Assembly: GCF_003201675.2 (NCBI RefSeq)
Contig: NZ_CP029287.2
Span: 186,001 to 250,000, forward strand
From: Metallosphaera hakonensis JCM 8857 = DSM 7519
GTDB lineage: Archaea; Thermoproteota; Thermoprotei_A; Sulfolobales; Sulfolobaceae
Direction: 5' to 3'
DNA: 64,000 nucleotides
Position numbers and translations under genes: made by a program. The notes beneath the pieces were generated by a model that ran no database searches, had not been told where the DNA came from, and saw nothing but the letters and a program-made list of their open reading frames with translations. Shown piece by piece: positions 26,969 to 35,204 of the stretch (positions are counted from its first letter, which is position 1; each line of letters begins with the position of its first letter).

Positions 26969-27886
26969 ATGACTGATCTAAACGTGTTAAGGCTTTCCCA
27001 CGTGTGCGTTAGGGTAACGGATCTTGATAGGGCAGAGAACTTCTACGTTAACCTCCTGGGATTCGTAGAAACTGAAAAAGACGGAGACTACCTATATCTG
27101 AGGGGGATAGAGGAGGGACAACATCACAGTCTGGTACTCAAGAAGGCCAGTTCGCCGGGTCTATGTTACGTTGGGTTTAGGGTTAAGGGAATGGATAAAG
27201 TAACCGAGTTTTCAAGGACTCTTAAATTCAAGGAGAAAGGGGTGGAAAGTGCACTCCTCACGGAATCGCCCGGAGGAATTCCTCTCCTCTTTTACGAGGA
27301 CATGGAATACGTGGGGGACATGAGGCTAAAGTTCCACCTTCACAAGGGAGTCTCTCCCGTGAGGCTCGCTCACGTAAACTTCTTGGTAAAGGACCTGGCA
27401 CGAGAGGAGAAGTTCTTTAGGGAATTGGGATTCATTGAGACCGAGCATTTCCTCGACAACACCGGAAGGAAGACTGTGTCTTGGCTTACGAGGAGGGGTA
27501 ACTCCCACGAAATAGCCGTGGCCGAATCCAGTAGGAACGTACCGGGATTTCATCACGAAACCTATTACGTTCACGATGTTAAGGAAGTGGTGAAAGCTGC
27601 GGACATACTGTCGTCCGTGGGATACTGGGACAACTTGGAGAGGGGTCCTGGAAGACACGGCGCCACGGAGGGCTATTACGTATACCTCAGGGACCTCGAT
27701 GGAAACAGAGTTGAGTTCTTCACGGGGGACTACGAAGTTCTTGACCCAGACAAGTGGAAGGTTGTGGAGTGGACCCACGATCAATTTAGGTACAGAAGCG
27801 ACTTTTGGGGTAGACCTATCCCCGACTCCTGGTTAAAGGAGTGGATGCCGGTGGAGGACCTAAACGGTGAGCTAAGGAGGTGGTGA
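26969..27886 (+). CDS. Extradiol ring-cleavage dioxygenase (catechol/homoprotocatechuate 2,3-dioxygenase type)
   Basis: A 305-residue two-domain VOC-fold dioxygenase. The C-terminal domain has the facial triad His135 (RLAHVNFLV), one of the His pair at 195-196 (GFHHETYYV) and Glu249 ([10 protein letters not shown]), with His230 in PGRHG as the usual second-sphere catalytic residue. It opens catecholic rings next to the diol using Fe(II) or Mn(II) and O2. It is followed by hpaB with a 2-nt gap, so substrate hydroxylation and cleavage are coupled in one operon. A leaderless TATA-like box precedes it. Confidence 0.85.
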   Translation: MTDLNVLRLSHVCVRVTDLDRAENFYVNLLGFVETEKDGDYLYLRGIEEGQHHSLVLKKASSPGLCYVGFRVKGMDKVTEFSRTLKFKEKGVESALLTESPGGIPLLFYEDMEYVGDMRLKFHLHKGVSPVRLAHVNFLVKDLAREEKFFRELGFIETEHFLDNTGRKTVSWLTRRGNSHEIAVAESSRNVPGFHHETYYVHDVKEVVKAADILSSVGYWDNLERGPGRHGATEGYYVYLRDLDGNRVEFFTGDYEVLDPDKWKVVEWTHDQFRYRSDFWGRPIPDSWLKEWMPVEDLNGELRRW

Positions 27887-27888
27887 CA

Positions 27889-29355
27889 ATGATAAGGAAG
27901 GGAAGAGACTACATTGAAAGTATAGAGAGGAACCCGCCCGAGACCTATTACGAGGGCGAACTGGTGAGGGATGTAGTCCATCACCCAGCTTTCAAGGTCC
28001 CCGTGAACACGGTGGCAAGTTATTACGACCTCCACTGGAAGGAGGAAGCCCTCAGGACGTATAACCGAGATGTGGGGGAGGAGACGAGTATAAGCTTGGT
28101 TAGGCCGAAAAGCAAGGAGGAACTACTCAGGTTAGGAGAGGGCTTAGTGAAGATATATGATTTCTATAGGGGATTTTTCGGGAGGAGTCCGGATTACCTA
28201 AACCTCTGGACCATGGTGTTCTTCGCTCACGCGGAGGACTATTTCGGAAAACACTTCGGTTCCAAGTTCATGGAGAACGCCATGGAGATATATCGCGAAT
28301 CAGCCAAGAGGGACCTATTCTACACCCACGCTATCGTGGCCCCAATGTATGATAGGACAAAGCCACCCTCACAGTGGGATGACCCTTACATACAGATCGG
28401 TATCACCGAGGAGAGGCCGGAGGGAGTGGTGGTGAGAGGTGCAGCCATGATTTGCACCGCTGGCCCATACTCTGAAATGCTCTGGTATTTGCCCAACATG
28501 AGAAGGGACTCCGATCCCAGATATGCCCTCTATTTCTCCATTCCCACTACAACCGAGGGAGTGAAGTTCATCTCAAGGAGGGGATTTCAACCGAGAGAGG
28601 GGGGAGAGTTTGAGTATCCGATCTCATCTAGATGGGACGAAGCTGACGCCATCCTGGTTCTAGATAACGTTCTAGTGCCCTGGGATAGGATAATATTCTA
28701 CAAGAAGCCGGAGCTCATAGAGGACCTAATGTGGCACACAGTGTCACTCAGGGGATGGTTCAACTGGCATTTCATGATACAGCACTACTCAAGGTTAAAG
28801 TTCCTTGCAGGGCTAGCTATGACCGTAACTGAGGCCGCTGGAACCAACGCCTTCATTAACGTTCAGGAGAAGATTGGAGAGATCCTACTATACGTTGCTA
28901 TGAATGAGGCAGCCCTATACGGTTCCATCGCTAGAGCACAGGAGTTACCCAATATTGTGAGACCTGATCCTTACATCTCCATTTCAGCAAGCCACTTCAA
29001 TATGAAGGCAGTACCTAGGGCTAATGAGATCCTTAGACTAATCACAGCTGGAGCGTCAATTCCAATTCCGGCCGGGGCTAAGGACTTCACCAATCCCCAG
29101 GAGAGAGCTTACCTGGAGAAGTACATGGCTATGAAGGGGTTAGACGCTCTGGAGAGAGTGAAGACCTTCAATCTGCTCTGGGACGTGATAGGATCCGAGG
29201 CCGGGATGAGATACGAACAATACGACAGGTTCAGCAGAGGGGATCCAACAATTAGGTGGGCCCAGACTTACACCGAAGTCTTCAAGGATAGGAAGGAACA
29301 ATTCACGAAGTTGGTGAAGGAAATCCTAGATCAGATGCCAAATCCTAAAGCCTGA
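27889..29355 (+). CDS. hpaB: 4-hydroxyphenylacetate 3-monooxygenase large subunit type (HpaB family)
   Basis: A 488-residue FADH2-dependent monooxygenase of the HpaB family, seen in [20 protein letters not shown] and the C-terminal [20 protein letters not shown]. It lacks the [4Fe-4S] Cys ligands of the related 4-hydroxybutyryl-CoA dehydratase, so it should be a true flavin hydroxylase acting ortho to a phenol OH. I choose ATG 27889, with AAGGAGGTG about 6 nt upstream, over GTG 27880. Its probable reductase is the HpaC-like protein at 25960. The real substrate (4-hydroxyphenylacetate, phenol or another) is uncertain. Confidence 0.87.
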   Translation: MIRKGRDYIESIERNPPETYYEGELVRDVVHHPAFKVPVNTVASYYDLHWKEEALRTYNRDVGEETSISLVRPKSKEELLRLGEGLVKIYDFYRGFFGRSPDYLNLWTMVFFAHAEDYFGKHFGSKFMENAMEIYRESAKRDLFYTHAIVAPMYDRTKPPSQWDDPYIQIGITEERPEGVVVRGAAMICTAGPYSEMLWYLPNMRRDSDPRYALYFSIPTTTEGVKFISRRGFQPREGGEFEYPISSRWDEADAILVLDNVLVPWDRIIFYKKPELIEDLMWHTVSLRGWFNWHFMIQHYSRLKFLAGLAMTVTEAAGTNAFINVQEKIGEILLYVAMNEAALYGSIARAQELPNIVRPDPYISISASHFNMKAVPRANEILRLITAGASIPIPAGAKDFTNPQERAYLEKYMAMKGLDALERVKTFNLLWDVIGSEAGMRYEQYDRFSRGDPTIRWAQTYTEVFKDRKEQFTKLVKEILDQMPNPKA

Positions 29356-29753
29356 CTAGATCAAGGTGAGAGGAGTGGTACCCAAGGTTTTTGGAGACGT
29401 GGCCTGTGATGTTTTAACTATCCGCCTCCTAGACTAACTGACCTCTCACCAACTTTCTTGCTTCCCTCATTACTGAGGTTACCCCTATGGACCGTGATCA
29501 AGTCCCGTATACTCGTGGTTCAATCCTTAAAGTACTGCAGGGTTCTGAGACTCGGGGTAAAGAGGTTAGCTGGGCTCATAAAAAATACTTTCGTGAGGAG
29601 GAATCAAAAGCTTTCCAAGAGGAGGAAGAAGCCGTAAACTGTTATACGAACTGCCAAATAATGTATATAAATTAAAATTTTAGGAATTAATGAAACAGAA
29701 TGGTTTTCGTATATTATTACTGTTTCCAAATCTTGGAAAAGATATATAATTAA
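29356..29753. other. Intergenic region between convergent genes
   Basis: About 400 bp. Several frames give short Lys/Arg-rich peptides (29487-29675) that could be a transposase scar, but I recognise no family. Nothing else supported. Confidence 0.3.
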
Positions 29754-30152
29754 TCAGCTTCCCTTACTACTCCCTTCCAGTAGTTCCTTTAGTAGTTCAT
29801 CAATCTTATCCGAAATTTCCTTAACTTCATACTTGGGGAAATTAGTGGTTATCACTTTTTTAGTCTCCTTTACAACACTAATCAAATCCGCAAGTACTTG
29901 CTCCTTTTTGCTATATCTACTGAAGTCTGGTTCAAAGCCGTTGTATTGGTACTCACGAAGGTTAAAAGCATAATTCACAAGGTTTATGATATCGATTCCT
30001 ATTTTCCTTAAGTCTTGAGCTAGACCGTACATACCGTGAGTAGGAACTATGTGAGCCTTCCTTTTAATCCACTCCCTCTCTTGATCGTCCTTAGCTAGGT
30101 TGAGAAGTTTCTCCTCATTAATTATCAACAACACACTCAACAACGCTTTCAC
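29754..30152 (-). CDS. PaREP1/HEPN-like protein, start unclear
   Basis: A 132-residue helical protein with AKDDQEREWIKRKAHIVPTHGMYGLAQDLRK, like the His-containing middle of PaREP1/HEPN-type proteins of crenarchaea. The same frame stays open upstream to about 30220 and encodes KEGFTRNSAGKAFSAVKALL, the expected N-terminal helix, but no ATG, GTG or TTG is seen there except GTG 30152. The true start may be lost or non-standard. Stand-alone PaREP1 proteins have no established function. Confidence 0.5.
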   Translation of the reverse strand: MKALLSVLLIINEEKLLNLAKDDQEREWIKRKAHIVPTHGMYGLAQDLRKIGIDIINLVNYAFNLREYQYNGFEPDFSRYSKKEQVLADLISVVKETKKVITTNFPKYEVKEISDKIDELLKELLEGSSKGS

Positions 30153-30353
30153 TGCGCTAAAGGCCTTCCCTGCAGAGTTCCTAGTAAACCCTTCCTTCCA
30201 TAAACTGAGTGAGAGAAGGAGGTCCGATAAGCTTTAAATTACTCTGGCTTCAACGTAATCTTCTCCAACCTTATAAAGATCTTTTTCCATTATTATTTAC
30301 TTTTAGTCACACTTAATATGATTACCTTCGACATGTCTTTGTCGGACGATTCG

Positions 30354-30484
30354 GGTGTCAATTGTGAATTGTAATTATGACAAAAATAGATAAAAAAGGA
30401 AATTGTTGAGCACGAATCCTCACCTATCCCACGAGAATGTTCAATTAAATTCGTTCTATTTCGATAAATGAACAGAATTTGCAG
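30354..30484. repeat. Family B ~135-bp element, inverted copy
   Basis: Begins GTGTCAATTGTGAATTGTAA and ends CAGAATTTGCAG, the reverse complement of the other copies, with the block AATTAAATTCGTTCTATTTC near its right end. Confidence 0.55.
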
Positions 30485-30521
30485 TGAAGACCTGAATCGC
30501 GCGGGGATATCCATCCCTCGC

Positions 30522-30589
30522 TAGCGTTTCTTGTAAGTTATTAACCAGGGGCTAGAGGTGTTTAGGGTAAATATTTCCTGGAAATACTA
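30522..30589. repeat. Family D mini-element, intact copy
   Basis: A 68-bp element with ends TAGCGTTTCTTGTAAGTTA and TATTTCCTGGAAATACTA. The flanking dinucleotide is GC on both sides. Confidence 0.7.
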
Positions 30590-30687
30590 GCGAGAGTCCT
30601 CCTCCCCCTTGAAACCTCAATGAATATATACTTTACTATACGTAAACCTTAAGGAAAGTTCATATTCTTAGAATACCAGTTTAATAT

Positions 30688-30885
30688 ATGCCTGAAAGTT
30701 TGATAGTGAGGGATCCTAAATATTTAGGTAAGTTCATTGCAGTGGATAGGGAATTCAATATTATAGGTTACGCTGATTCCAGGGAAGAGTTAGAAAGAGA
30801 GTTGAATAAAAAAGGTTATAGTATAGCCGATTACGATATAATATATGTCCCTAAATCCCTCAAAAAAGATCCTGAAAGCTATTGA
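30688..30885 (+). CDS. DUF5678-like small protein
   Basis: A 65-residue protein: PKYLGKFIAVDREFNIIGYA, then a helix EELERELNKKG and a final YDIIYVPKS strand. This matches the DUF5678 pattern of short archaeal proteins often encoded next to an aspartic protease. The following gene overlaps it by 41 nt in another frame, so the two are translated from one message. Function unknown. Confidence 0.65.
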   Translation: MPESLIVRDPKYLGKFIAVDREFNIIGYADSREELERELNKKGYSIADYDIIYVPKSLKKDPESY

Positions 30886-31288
30886 TTTTTCAGATTTTTA
30901 CGAAAATAAGATTCCCTTGCTTCAAGTTGAGTTAGAGTGTCCTAAAATCGAAAGAGGGAAAATTGTTTTAGGTCTCATAGATACTGGTAGCAAGTATACG
31001 ATAATTAATAAGCATGTAGTGGAAGACTGTTTTACGAAAGATGACCTAAAAACAAAGTATGCTGATAGGGTAATGATTAATAATAAGGTATATGAAAGAT
31101 ACTCCTTTAGATTTACGTTTCCTCAGTTGGACAATATAAGTGAGATATTCAACGCTGCAATTATGGAGTATAACCTGTTCCCTGAAGAGTTAGTGCCGAG
31201 CGTTGTCTTGGGCAGAGAAGACTTCTTGAAGGGGGTAATAATATGCATGTACAAATCTGAGTGGATAGCGATATATAAGGAATTTTAA
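30845..31288 (+). CDS. Retropepsin-like aspartic protease
   Basis: A 147-residue protein with a single aspartic protease motif, VLGLIDTGSKYTII (Asp46-Thr47-Gly48), followed later by the hydrophobic-hydrophobic-Gly segment SVVLGREDFL expected of a retropepsin half-barrel. One DTG per chain implies a homodimer, as in retroviral proteases. No transposon or viral gene adjoins it. The overlapping DUF5678 gene upstream makes a conserved-looking two-gene unit. Substrate unknown. Confidence 0.7.
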   Translation: MSLNPSKKILKAIDFSDFYENKIPLLQVELECPKIERGKIVLGLIDTGSKYTIINKHVVEDCFTKDDLKTKYADRVMINNKVYERYSFRFTFPQLDNISEIFNAAIMEYNLFPEELVPSVVLGREDFLKGVIICMYKSEWIAIYKEF

Positions 31289-31445
31289 CCTTCGGAATTT
31301 TGTGAGCGATATATATCTTTTGTATATTTGGTATAAAATGGATAAAGATAGTATGTGAAAGGTTTCGAATACTGCTTAGATTTTGTTTTAATAGGGTTAA
31401 AGATATCAAAAGATCTAAGTGACGTAAAAGGGGGGATTCGGGAGT

Positions 31446-31494
31446 CTATTGCGAACTCAATTTATTTCAACAGACTTAGATAATAGAAATTGAT
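31446..31494. repeat. Family B element, left-end fragment
   Basis: ATTGCGAACTCAATTTATTT followed by AATAGAAATTGATTC resembles the family B left end; a right end is not found. Confidence 0.35.
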
Positions 31495-31560
31495 TCTACA
31501 TTTTCAGTAACACTGATGGGATCGAGCGTGAGGTAATATCATGGAATTATTAGTGTTGAC

Positions 31561-31622
31561 TAGTAGTTCCAGTAAGTATTTGCCCTAAAATCTGGCTGCC
31601 TAAGAACTTACCAGAAACACTA
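31561..31622. repeat. Family D mini-element
   Basis: A 62-bp element with ends TAGTAGTTCCAGTAAGTATT and AAGAACTTACCAGAAACACTA. The flanking dinucleotide is AC on both sides. Confidence 0.72.
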
Positions 31623-31668
31623 ACGTTCAGGGACCTAGCAAGATCAAGAAAAGGTGACGCCGACCTAT

Positions 31669-32610
31669 CTAGTTCCTCTTCCTAGTCGCCAACTCCATGA
31701 TGCCGATTATGGCGAAGGAGACGATCAAACCTACCGCCACATCCAATAGGATCGGGGGTATGGTTGGAGCGGGGGTTGTGGTGTCGTTAGCGGGTGGCGA
31801 GGGCGGTGGGGGCGGTGGGATGTACTCTATGACCCCGTTCACCGTCTTCATGTTGGGGGCGTTGATGTAGGGTTGTAAGGCACTGACGTTCATTATCACG
31901 TAGTCGTGGCTCCAGTGGACGATCGCCCCACCGCAGAGGGACACCTGCCCTGGGTACTTGAGGGGTACCGTGTTCACGGGCATCCAAGAGCCGTTGGGGT
32001 ACTCCACCAGTAGGTGGCTGAAGTTGAGGGGGGCGATGTAGAACTGGCTCACATTGGGGTTGTTGCCGAACTCCATGACCACCATGACTTGAGTGGCGTA
32101 GGTCATGGTGGTGTAGAGCCTGTACACGGTGTAGTTATCCATGAGGAACGTCCACACCGCCACCCCGTCCCTCAAGGAGGACCGGTAGATGGTGAAATTC
32201 ACGTTCTCGTTGTGGACCACCAAGACTGGTCCCAAGGGTCTGTAGGGGGCTACCTCGCTCTGGTTCTCGACGAAGTTGATGACCTTGGGGGTGTCGTTGG
32301 GTGCGGAGACCAACACAGTCCTAAACCACCACCACTGCACGAAGTTGAGGAAGACGTCTCCCGACGGGGCGACGCCCTCCTGCATGAAGGTCACGTTGTT
32401 GGAATTGTCTAGGTTAGACACCGCTATCCATATTCCTCTCAACCATATGCCGTCGTTCACGCTGGGGAACCAAGAAAAGTTCATCAAGGCACTGAAGCCG
32501 ATGACGGGGGGCGTGTCGAGGAAGAAGGCTGGGGTACTGTACTTTGTCGCACCCACGAGGATGTTAGCCTGCACCACACACAAGAGAAACAAGACCACGA
32601 GCCACTTCAT
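31669..32610 (-). CDS. Secreted, C-terminally membrane-anchored protein, possibly eqolisin-like
   Basis: A 313-residue protein with a signal peptide (WLVVLFLLCVVQANILVGA), many N-glycosylation sequons, a Pro/Thr linker (about 265-285) and a C-terminal helix VGLIVSFAIIGIMEL before a short basic tail. The body is beta-rich with WIAVSNLDNSNNVTFMQEGV and TQVMVVMEFGNN, placing a Gln and a Glu where G1 (eqolisin) glutamic peptidases have their pair. That match is weak. The gene is more GC-rich than its AT-rich neighbours. It faces the outside of the cell; an acid-stable hydrolase is possible. Confidence 0.6.
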   Translation of the reverse strand: MKWLVVLFLLCVVQANILVGATKYSTPAFFLDTPPVIGFSALMNFSWFPSVNDGIWLRGIWIAVSNLDNSNNVTFMQEGVAPSGDVFLNFVQWWWFRTVLVSAPNDTPKVINFVENQSEVAPYRPLGPVLVVHNENVNFTIYRSSLRDGVAVWTFLMDNYTVYRLYTTMTYATQVMVVMEFGNNPNVSQFYIAPLNFSHLLVEYPNGSWMPVNTVPLKYPGQVSLCGGAIVHWSHDYVIMNVSALQPYINAPNMKTVNGVIEYIPPPPPPSPPANDTTTPAPTIPPILLDVAVGLIVSFAIIGIMELATRKRN

Positions 32611-32770
32611 ACGTTCATTTTCGCCCTTAAGGTTTAAAAGAATTTTGGAGGAAATAGAATTTTCTTCAAAAAATAATTAGCTTTTAAAATGTAGCAGTTG
32701 TTCTATTTTCCCTCGGTAATACGGAATTCATGGTACTATCGAAAAAGTTTTTAGATTGATGTCTTGTTGA

Positions 32771-33352
32771 GTGGAAAGTGTGAAGTCCCAGAAAGAGAAC
32801 GAGCTGGACGTCGCGAGGAGCGAGTTCATCAGGGCCTTCAATTTCGTAACTGGGATACTTAGGATGAAGAGGCTGAGCAGGAAGGTCGCGTTGGGTTTAG
32901 CGCTCATGGTCTTGATCGGAGGAAGGGCAAGTATTAGGAACGCCTCCATCTCGTTCGGGCTGAACTACGCGAACTTGTTGAGGGCGCTGGAGCACCTGGA
33001 GGAAGCTTGGGGGAAGTACCTGGAGGCTTTGAGGGCGTTGATAGTTGGGCCGGTCGTGGTGATAGTTGACGACACCTTCGATCACAAGCTCTACTCCAGG
33101 GTTGAGAGCGTTGCCAGCAGGTACGGGAACTACTTCGCCTGGTGCTCCATGCACAAGGGGTACGAGTCCGGAGTGCAGGTCCTCACTGTGGCCCTGCACG
33201 ACTTGGGTACGGGAAGGAGCTACATGGTTGGGGCGTTCCCCTACGCCACGAGGAAGATGTGGGAGAGCGGGCAGGTGAGCGACTTTCGAACCAAGATCGA
33301 GATGGCTGCGGAGATGATTGAGGTCCTCAAGACCCGATTCCCCGTGGTAAGG
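32771..33352 (+). pseudogene. IS4-like transposase, 5' part
   Basis: The open frame from GTG 32771 encodes the N-terminal helical domain and the first catalytic Asp in VVVIVDDTFDHKLYSR. It runs into a 227-bp IS630-derived element at 33353, which adds a stop. The continuation is at 33580-33913. Confidence 0.72.
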
Positions 33353-33579
33353 TAGTACTTCCGAAAAGTTTAAAACGTTCTGTAATGATCTAGAAGAATG
33401 GAAAATTTAGTAGGGGCTTGCGAGATGGAAAAACGACGTTAAGGTGAGGGAGAATGAGGCTTCCGTATATAGATGTGTAAGAAGCGTCATTTTCAGGTAA
33501 AATACGCAACTATAATTGATAGTCCCAAAATACTTGGGGCTAGATAAAATTGAGTGTTCATAACTTACCGGAAATACTA
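33353..33579. mobile_element. Family E: 227-bp IS630-derived MITE, copy 2
   Basis: Nearly identical to the element at 22535-22760: ends TAGTACTTCCGAAAAGTTT and CCGGAAATACTA, with a family C unit inside (33468-33514). The dinucleotide GG flanks both sides. It interrupts the IS4-like transposase gene. Confidence 0.82.
33468..33514. repeat. Family C hairpin element inside a family E MITE
   Basis: TATAGATGTGTAAGAAGCGT at the start and CGCAACTATA at the end; two-to-three base changes from the copy at 22649-22697. Confidence 0.65.
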
Positions 33580-33913
33580 GGGTGGTGTTCGACTCCTGGT
33601 ATTGGTCGGAGAAGCTCGTGAAGGACAACGTGGTGTCTGAGCTGAAGTCCAACATGAGGCTCCTCAGGGTTAGGTCAGCGGAGGGAGAGGACGCGTTGGA
33701 GGTGGAGGGTCACCCCCACGTGGGAGATCTTCCTCCCGGATCTTACTTCGCTGACCTGACCCTGGGAGACCATGTCATTACAGTAAAGTTGTTGATACTG
33801 GAATATAAAGATAGCAGGCTCAACCTGTACACCACGGACCTGAACATGGAGGACGAGACGATCGAGGAGACCTGGAAGATCAGGTGGGAGATAGAGAAGT
33901 TACACAGGGACGT
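33580..33913 (+). pseudogene. IS4-like transposase, 3' part, truncated
   Basis: Continues the transposase: second Asp in VVFDSWYWSEKLV, and the YREK-like region WKIRWEIEKLHRDV with the third acidic residue. It breaks off at the IS630 element at 33914, whose other side does not resume the gene, so the C-terminus is lost. Confidence 0.7.
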
Positions 33914-33929
33914 TAGTATTTCCGGAAAG

Positions 33930-34469
33930 TTATGAACGCTCAATTTTATCAAGTCCCAAGTATTTTACTGCATTAAGGTTGAACTTGTAGTTATTTTCCG
34001 CGAAGAACTTCAGGATGCAGTCCCTCAGCTCGTCAAGCGAGCTGAAGAGCCTGTTGGACAGGTAAGCCTTGAGCTGTTTGAAGACGGCTTCCGCCAAGTT
34101 GAGCTCAGGGGAGTACTTGGGGATGTACTCCAGGTGTATCCCCTTCTTGGAGGAGACCTCCCGGACTCCCTGGGTCTTGTGGGGAGACGCGTTGTCCATG
34201 AAGAGGTAACTCCTACCCTTCCCGACCCTCCTCTTGAAGTAGCGCAGGAAGTACTTCACGGACTCGGAGTTGGGCCTGTCAGCAACTGTGAACACGACCT
34301 CCCCTGTCCACGCATTAACAGCGAGGAGGACGTAGGTCGAGGAGAAGCCCGTGTTGACCCTGAGGACTGGTTTACTCCCTCGTCTCGCCAGGACTCTTTT
34401 CACCAGGGTGCTGATCACGGCCCTGCACTCGTCGAAGAAGTACACCGCTTCGTCTGCCAATTCCTTCAC
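33930..34469 (-). CDS. IS630-family transposase, DDE part
   Basis: A 179-residue frame with the whole catalytic triad: Asp in VYFFDECRAVI, Asp in SYLFMDNASPHKT, and Glu in LNLAEAVFKQLK at the D35E spacing of IS630/Tc1-mariner enzymes. It begins with GTG 34469 inside the end of the HTH ORF. Joining to that ORF requires a +1 (or -2) change at an A7 run near 34470-34476. Catalytic residues are intact. Confidence 0.82.
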   Translation of the reverse strand: MKELADEAVYFFDECRAVISTLVKRVLARRGSKPVLRVNTGFSSTYVLLAVNAWTGEVVFTVADRPNSESVKYFLRYFKRRVGKGRSYLFMDNASPHKTQGVREVSSKKGIHLEYIPKYSPELNLAEAVFKQLKAYLSNRLFSSLDELRDCILKFFAENNYKFNLNAVKYLGLDKIERS

Positions 34470-34917
34470 TTTTTTTAAAATCGTCCCACTTCTCCCTTTC
34501 AGCCTTCACGTTTGTGGGCCTGGGCGTCACCAGCTCGTACCCGAGCTCGTGGACCAGCTCGTACAGCCTGGACTTCCTGTACTCCACTCCCCTCTTCAGG
34601 AGTACAACCTTGAGCGCCTTGACCGTCCAGAAGTCCTGCTCGATCCCGTAGTTCCTGGGCCCGTCCTCTAGGACCCTCTTCACATCCTCCTTCCCGGCCT
34701 TTCTGGGCCTCCCGGACCTGGGCCTATCCCTGAGGGCCTCTACCCCTCCCTTCCTGAACTTCCTCACCCACGTCCTCACCGTGGAGTAACCCTTGTTGAG
34801 GACCCTCGCGACCTCCACCTCCTTCATCCCGTCCACCACGTGCATCTTGACTGCTAGTATCCTCTCCCTCACCTTGACGTCCTTCTCCCTCTCGTAAGCC
34901 TCTACTAAATTTTCCAT
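34372..34917 (-). CDS. IS630-family transposase, HTH part
   Basis: A 181-residue frame whose first ~125 residues form the paired HTH DNA-binding region: VARVLNKGYSTVRTWVRKF, then DRPRSGRPRKAG and the winged segment TVKALKVVLLKRGVEYR. The C-terminal ~30 residues past the A7 run look like out-of-frame translation (RRSGVLLRRVQGRDQ), which supports the run as the junction with the catalytic ORF. Confidence 0.8.
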   Translation of the reverse strand: MENLVEAYEREKDVKVRERILAVKMHVVDGMKEVEVARVLNKGYSTVRTWVRKFRKGGVEALRDRPRSGRPRKAGKEDVKRVLEDGPRNYGIEQDFWTVKALKVVLLKRGVEYRKSRLYELVHELGYELVTPRPTNVKAEREKWDDFKKSEGIGRRSGVLLRRVQGRDQHPGEKSPGETRE

Positions 34918-35204
34918 TCTTCTAGATCATTACAGAACGTTTTAAACTTTTCGGAAGTACTAACGAGATAACCCTCTACACTCGGATAAGTTAGGCTGTG
35001 GAGGGACCCAGGATCATCAGGATTGATTGTTTTCAGTTCCTGTGAGACGCAGTTCCGTATTCCTTGACGGCTGAAGGGAGATCATCGTTCATTTAAAACA
35101 ATAAAAATCCAAGAAAAATTCAAGAAAAGCTCCCGCTTAGAATATAACACATGCTATGAAGCCCCTTGAAAGGAATTTATAACCCTGCTATAGATATATC
35201 TATT

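Larger units (their letters stand above)
30153..30687. other. Intergenic region with B and D elements
   Basis: About 535 bp. It contains the unstarted 5' extension of the preceding ORF, an inverted family B element (30354-30484) and an intact family D element (30522-30589). A TATA-like box near 30660-30668 precedes the DUF5678 gene. Confidence 0.5.
31289..31668. other. Intergenic region with element fragments
   Basis: About 380 bp with the left half of a family B element (31446-31494) and an intact family D element (31561-31622). No gene supported. Confidence 0.45.
33914..34962 (-). mobile_element. IS630-family insertion sequence (1049 bp, ISC1048-like)
   Basis: Bounded by TAGTATTTCCGGAAAGTTAT and, inverted, TAGTACTTCCGAAAAGTTT. 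It carries two overlapping minus-strand ORFs for an HTH part and a DDE part. The size equals the Sulfolobus ISC1048 type. Flanking dinucleotides differ (GT left, AC right) and the transposase gene on its left does not continue on its right, so recombination or deletion has followed insertion. Confidence 0.85.

Noticed and set aside
27880-27888. GTG start for hpaB at 27880
   Set aside because: It lies inside the Shine-Dalgarno-like AAGGAGGTG; ATG 27889 has the right spacing.
27889-29355. 4-hydroxybutyryl-CoA dehydratase as identity of the HpaB-family gene
   Set aside because: The iron-sulfur Cys ligands of that enzyme are not present, and the gene sits beside a ring-cleavage dioxygenase.
29500-29535. 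Possible tRNA T-loop (GGTTCAATCC)
   Set aside because: No acceptor, D or anticodon stems could be folded around it.
29487-29675. 62-residue ORF with Lys/Glu-rich sequence
   Set aside because: Low complexity, no family match and no promoter; possibly a transposase scar, but unsupported.
31787-32412. ORFs in other frames of the secreted-protein gene (31787-31987 and 32014-32412)
   Set aside because: GC-rich shadow frames; the 313-residue frame has signal peptide, sequons and anchor.
33353-33600. Exact frame restoration of the IS4-like transposase after removing the E element
   Set aside because: Removing the element with either a TA or GG duplication leaves the two parts in different frames, so an extra indel must be present; I do not claim a clean excision here.
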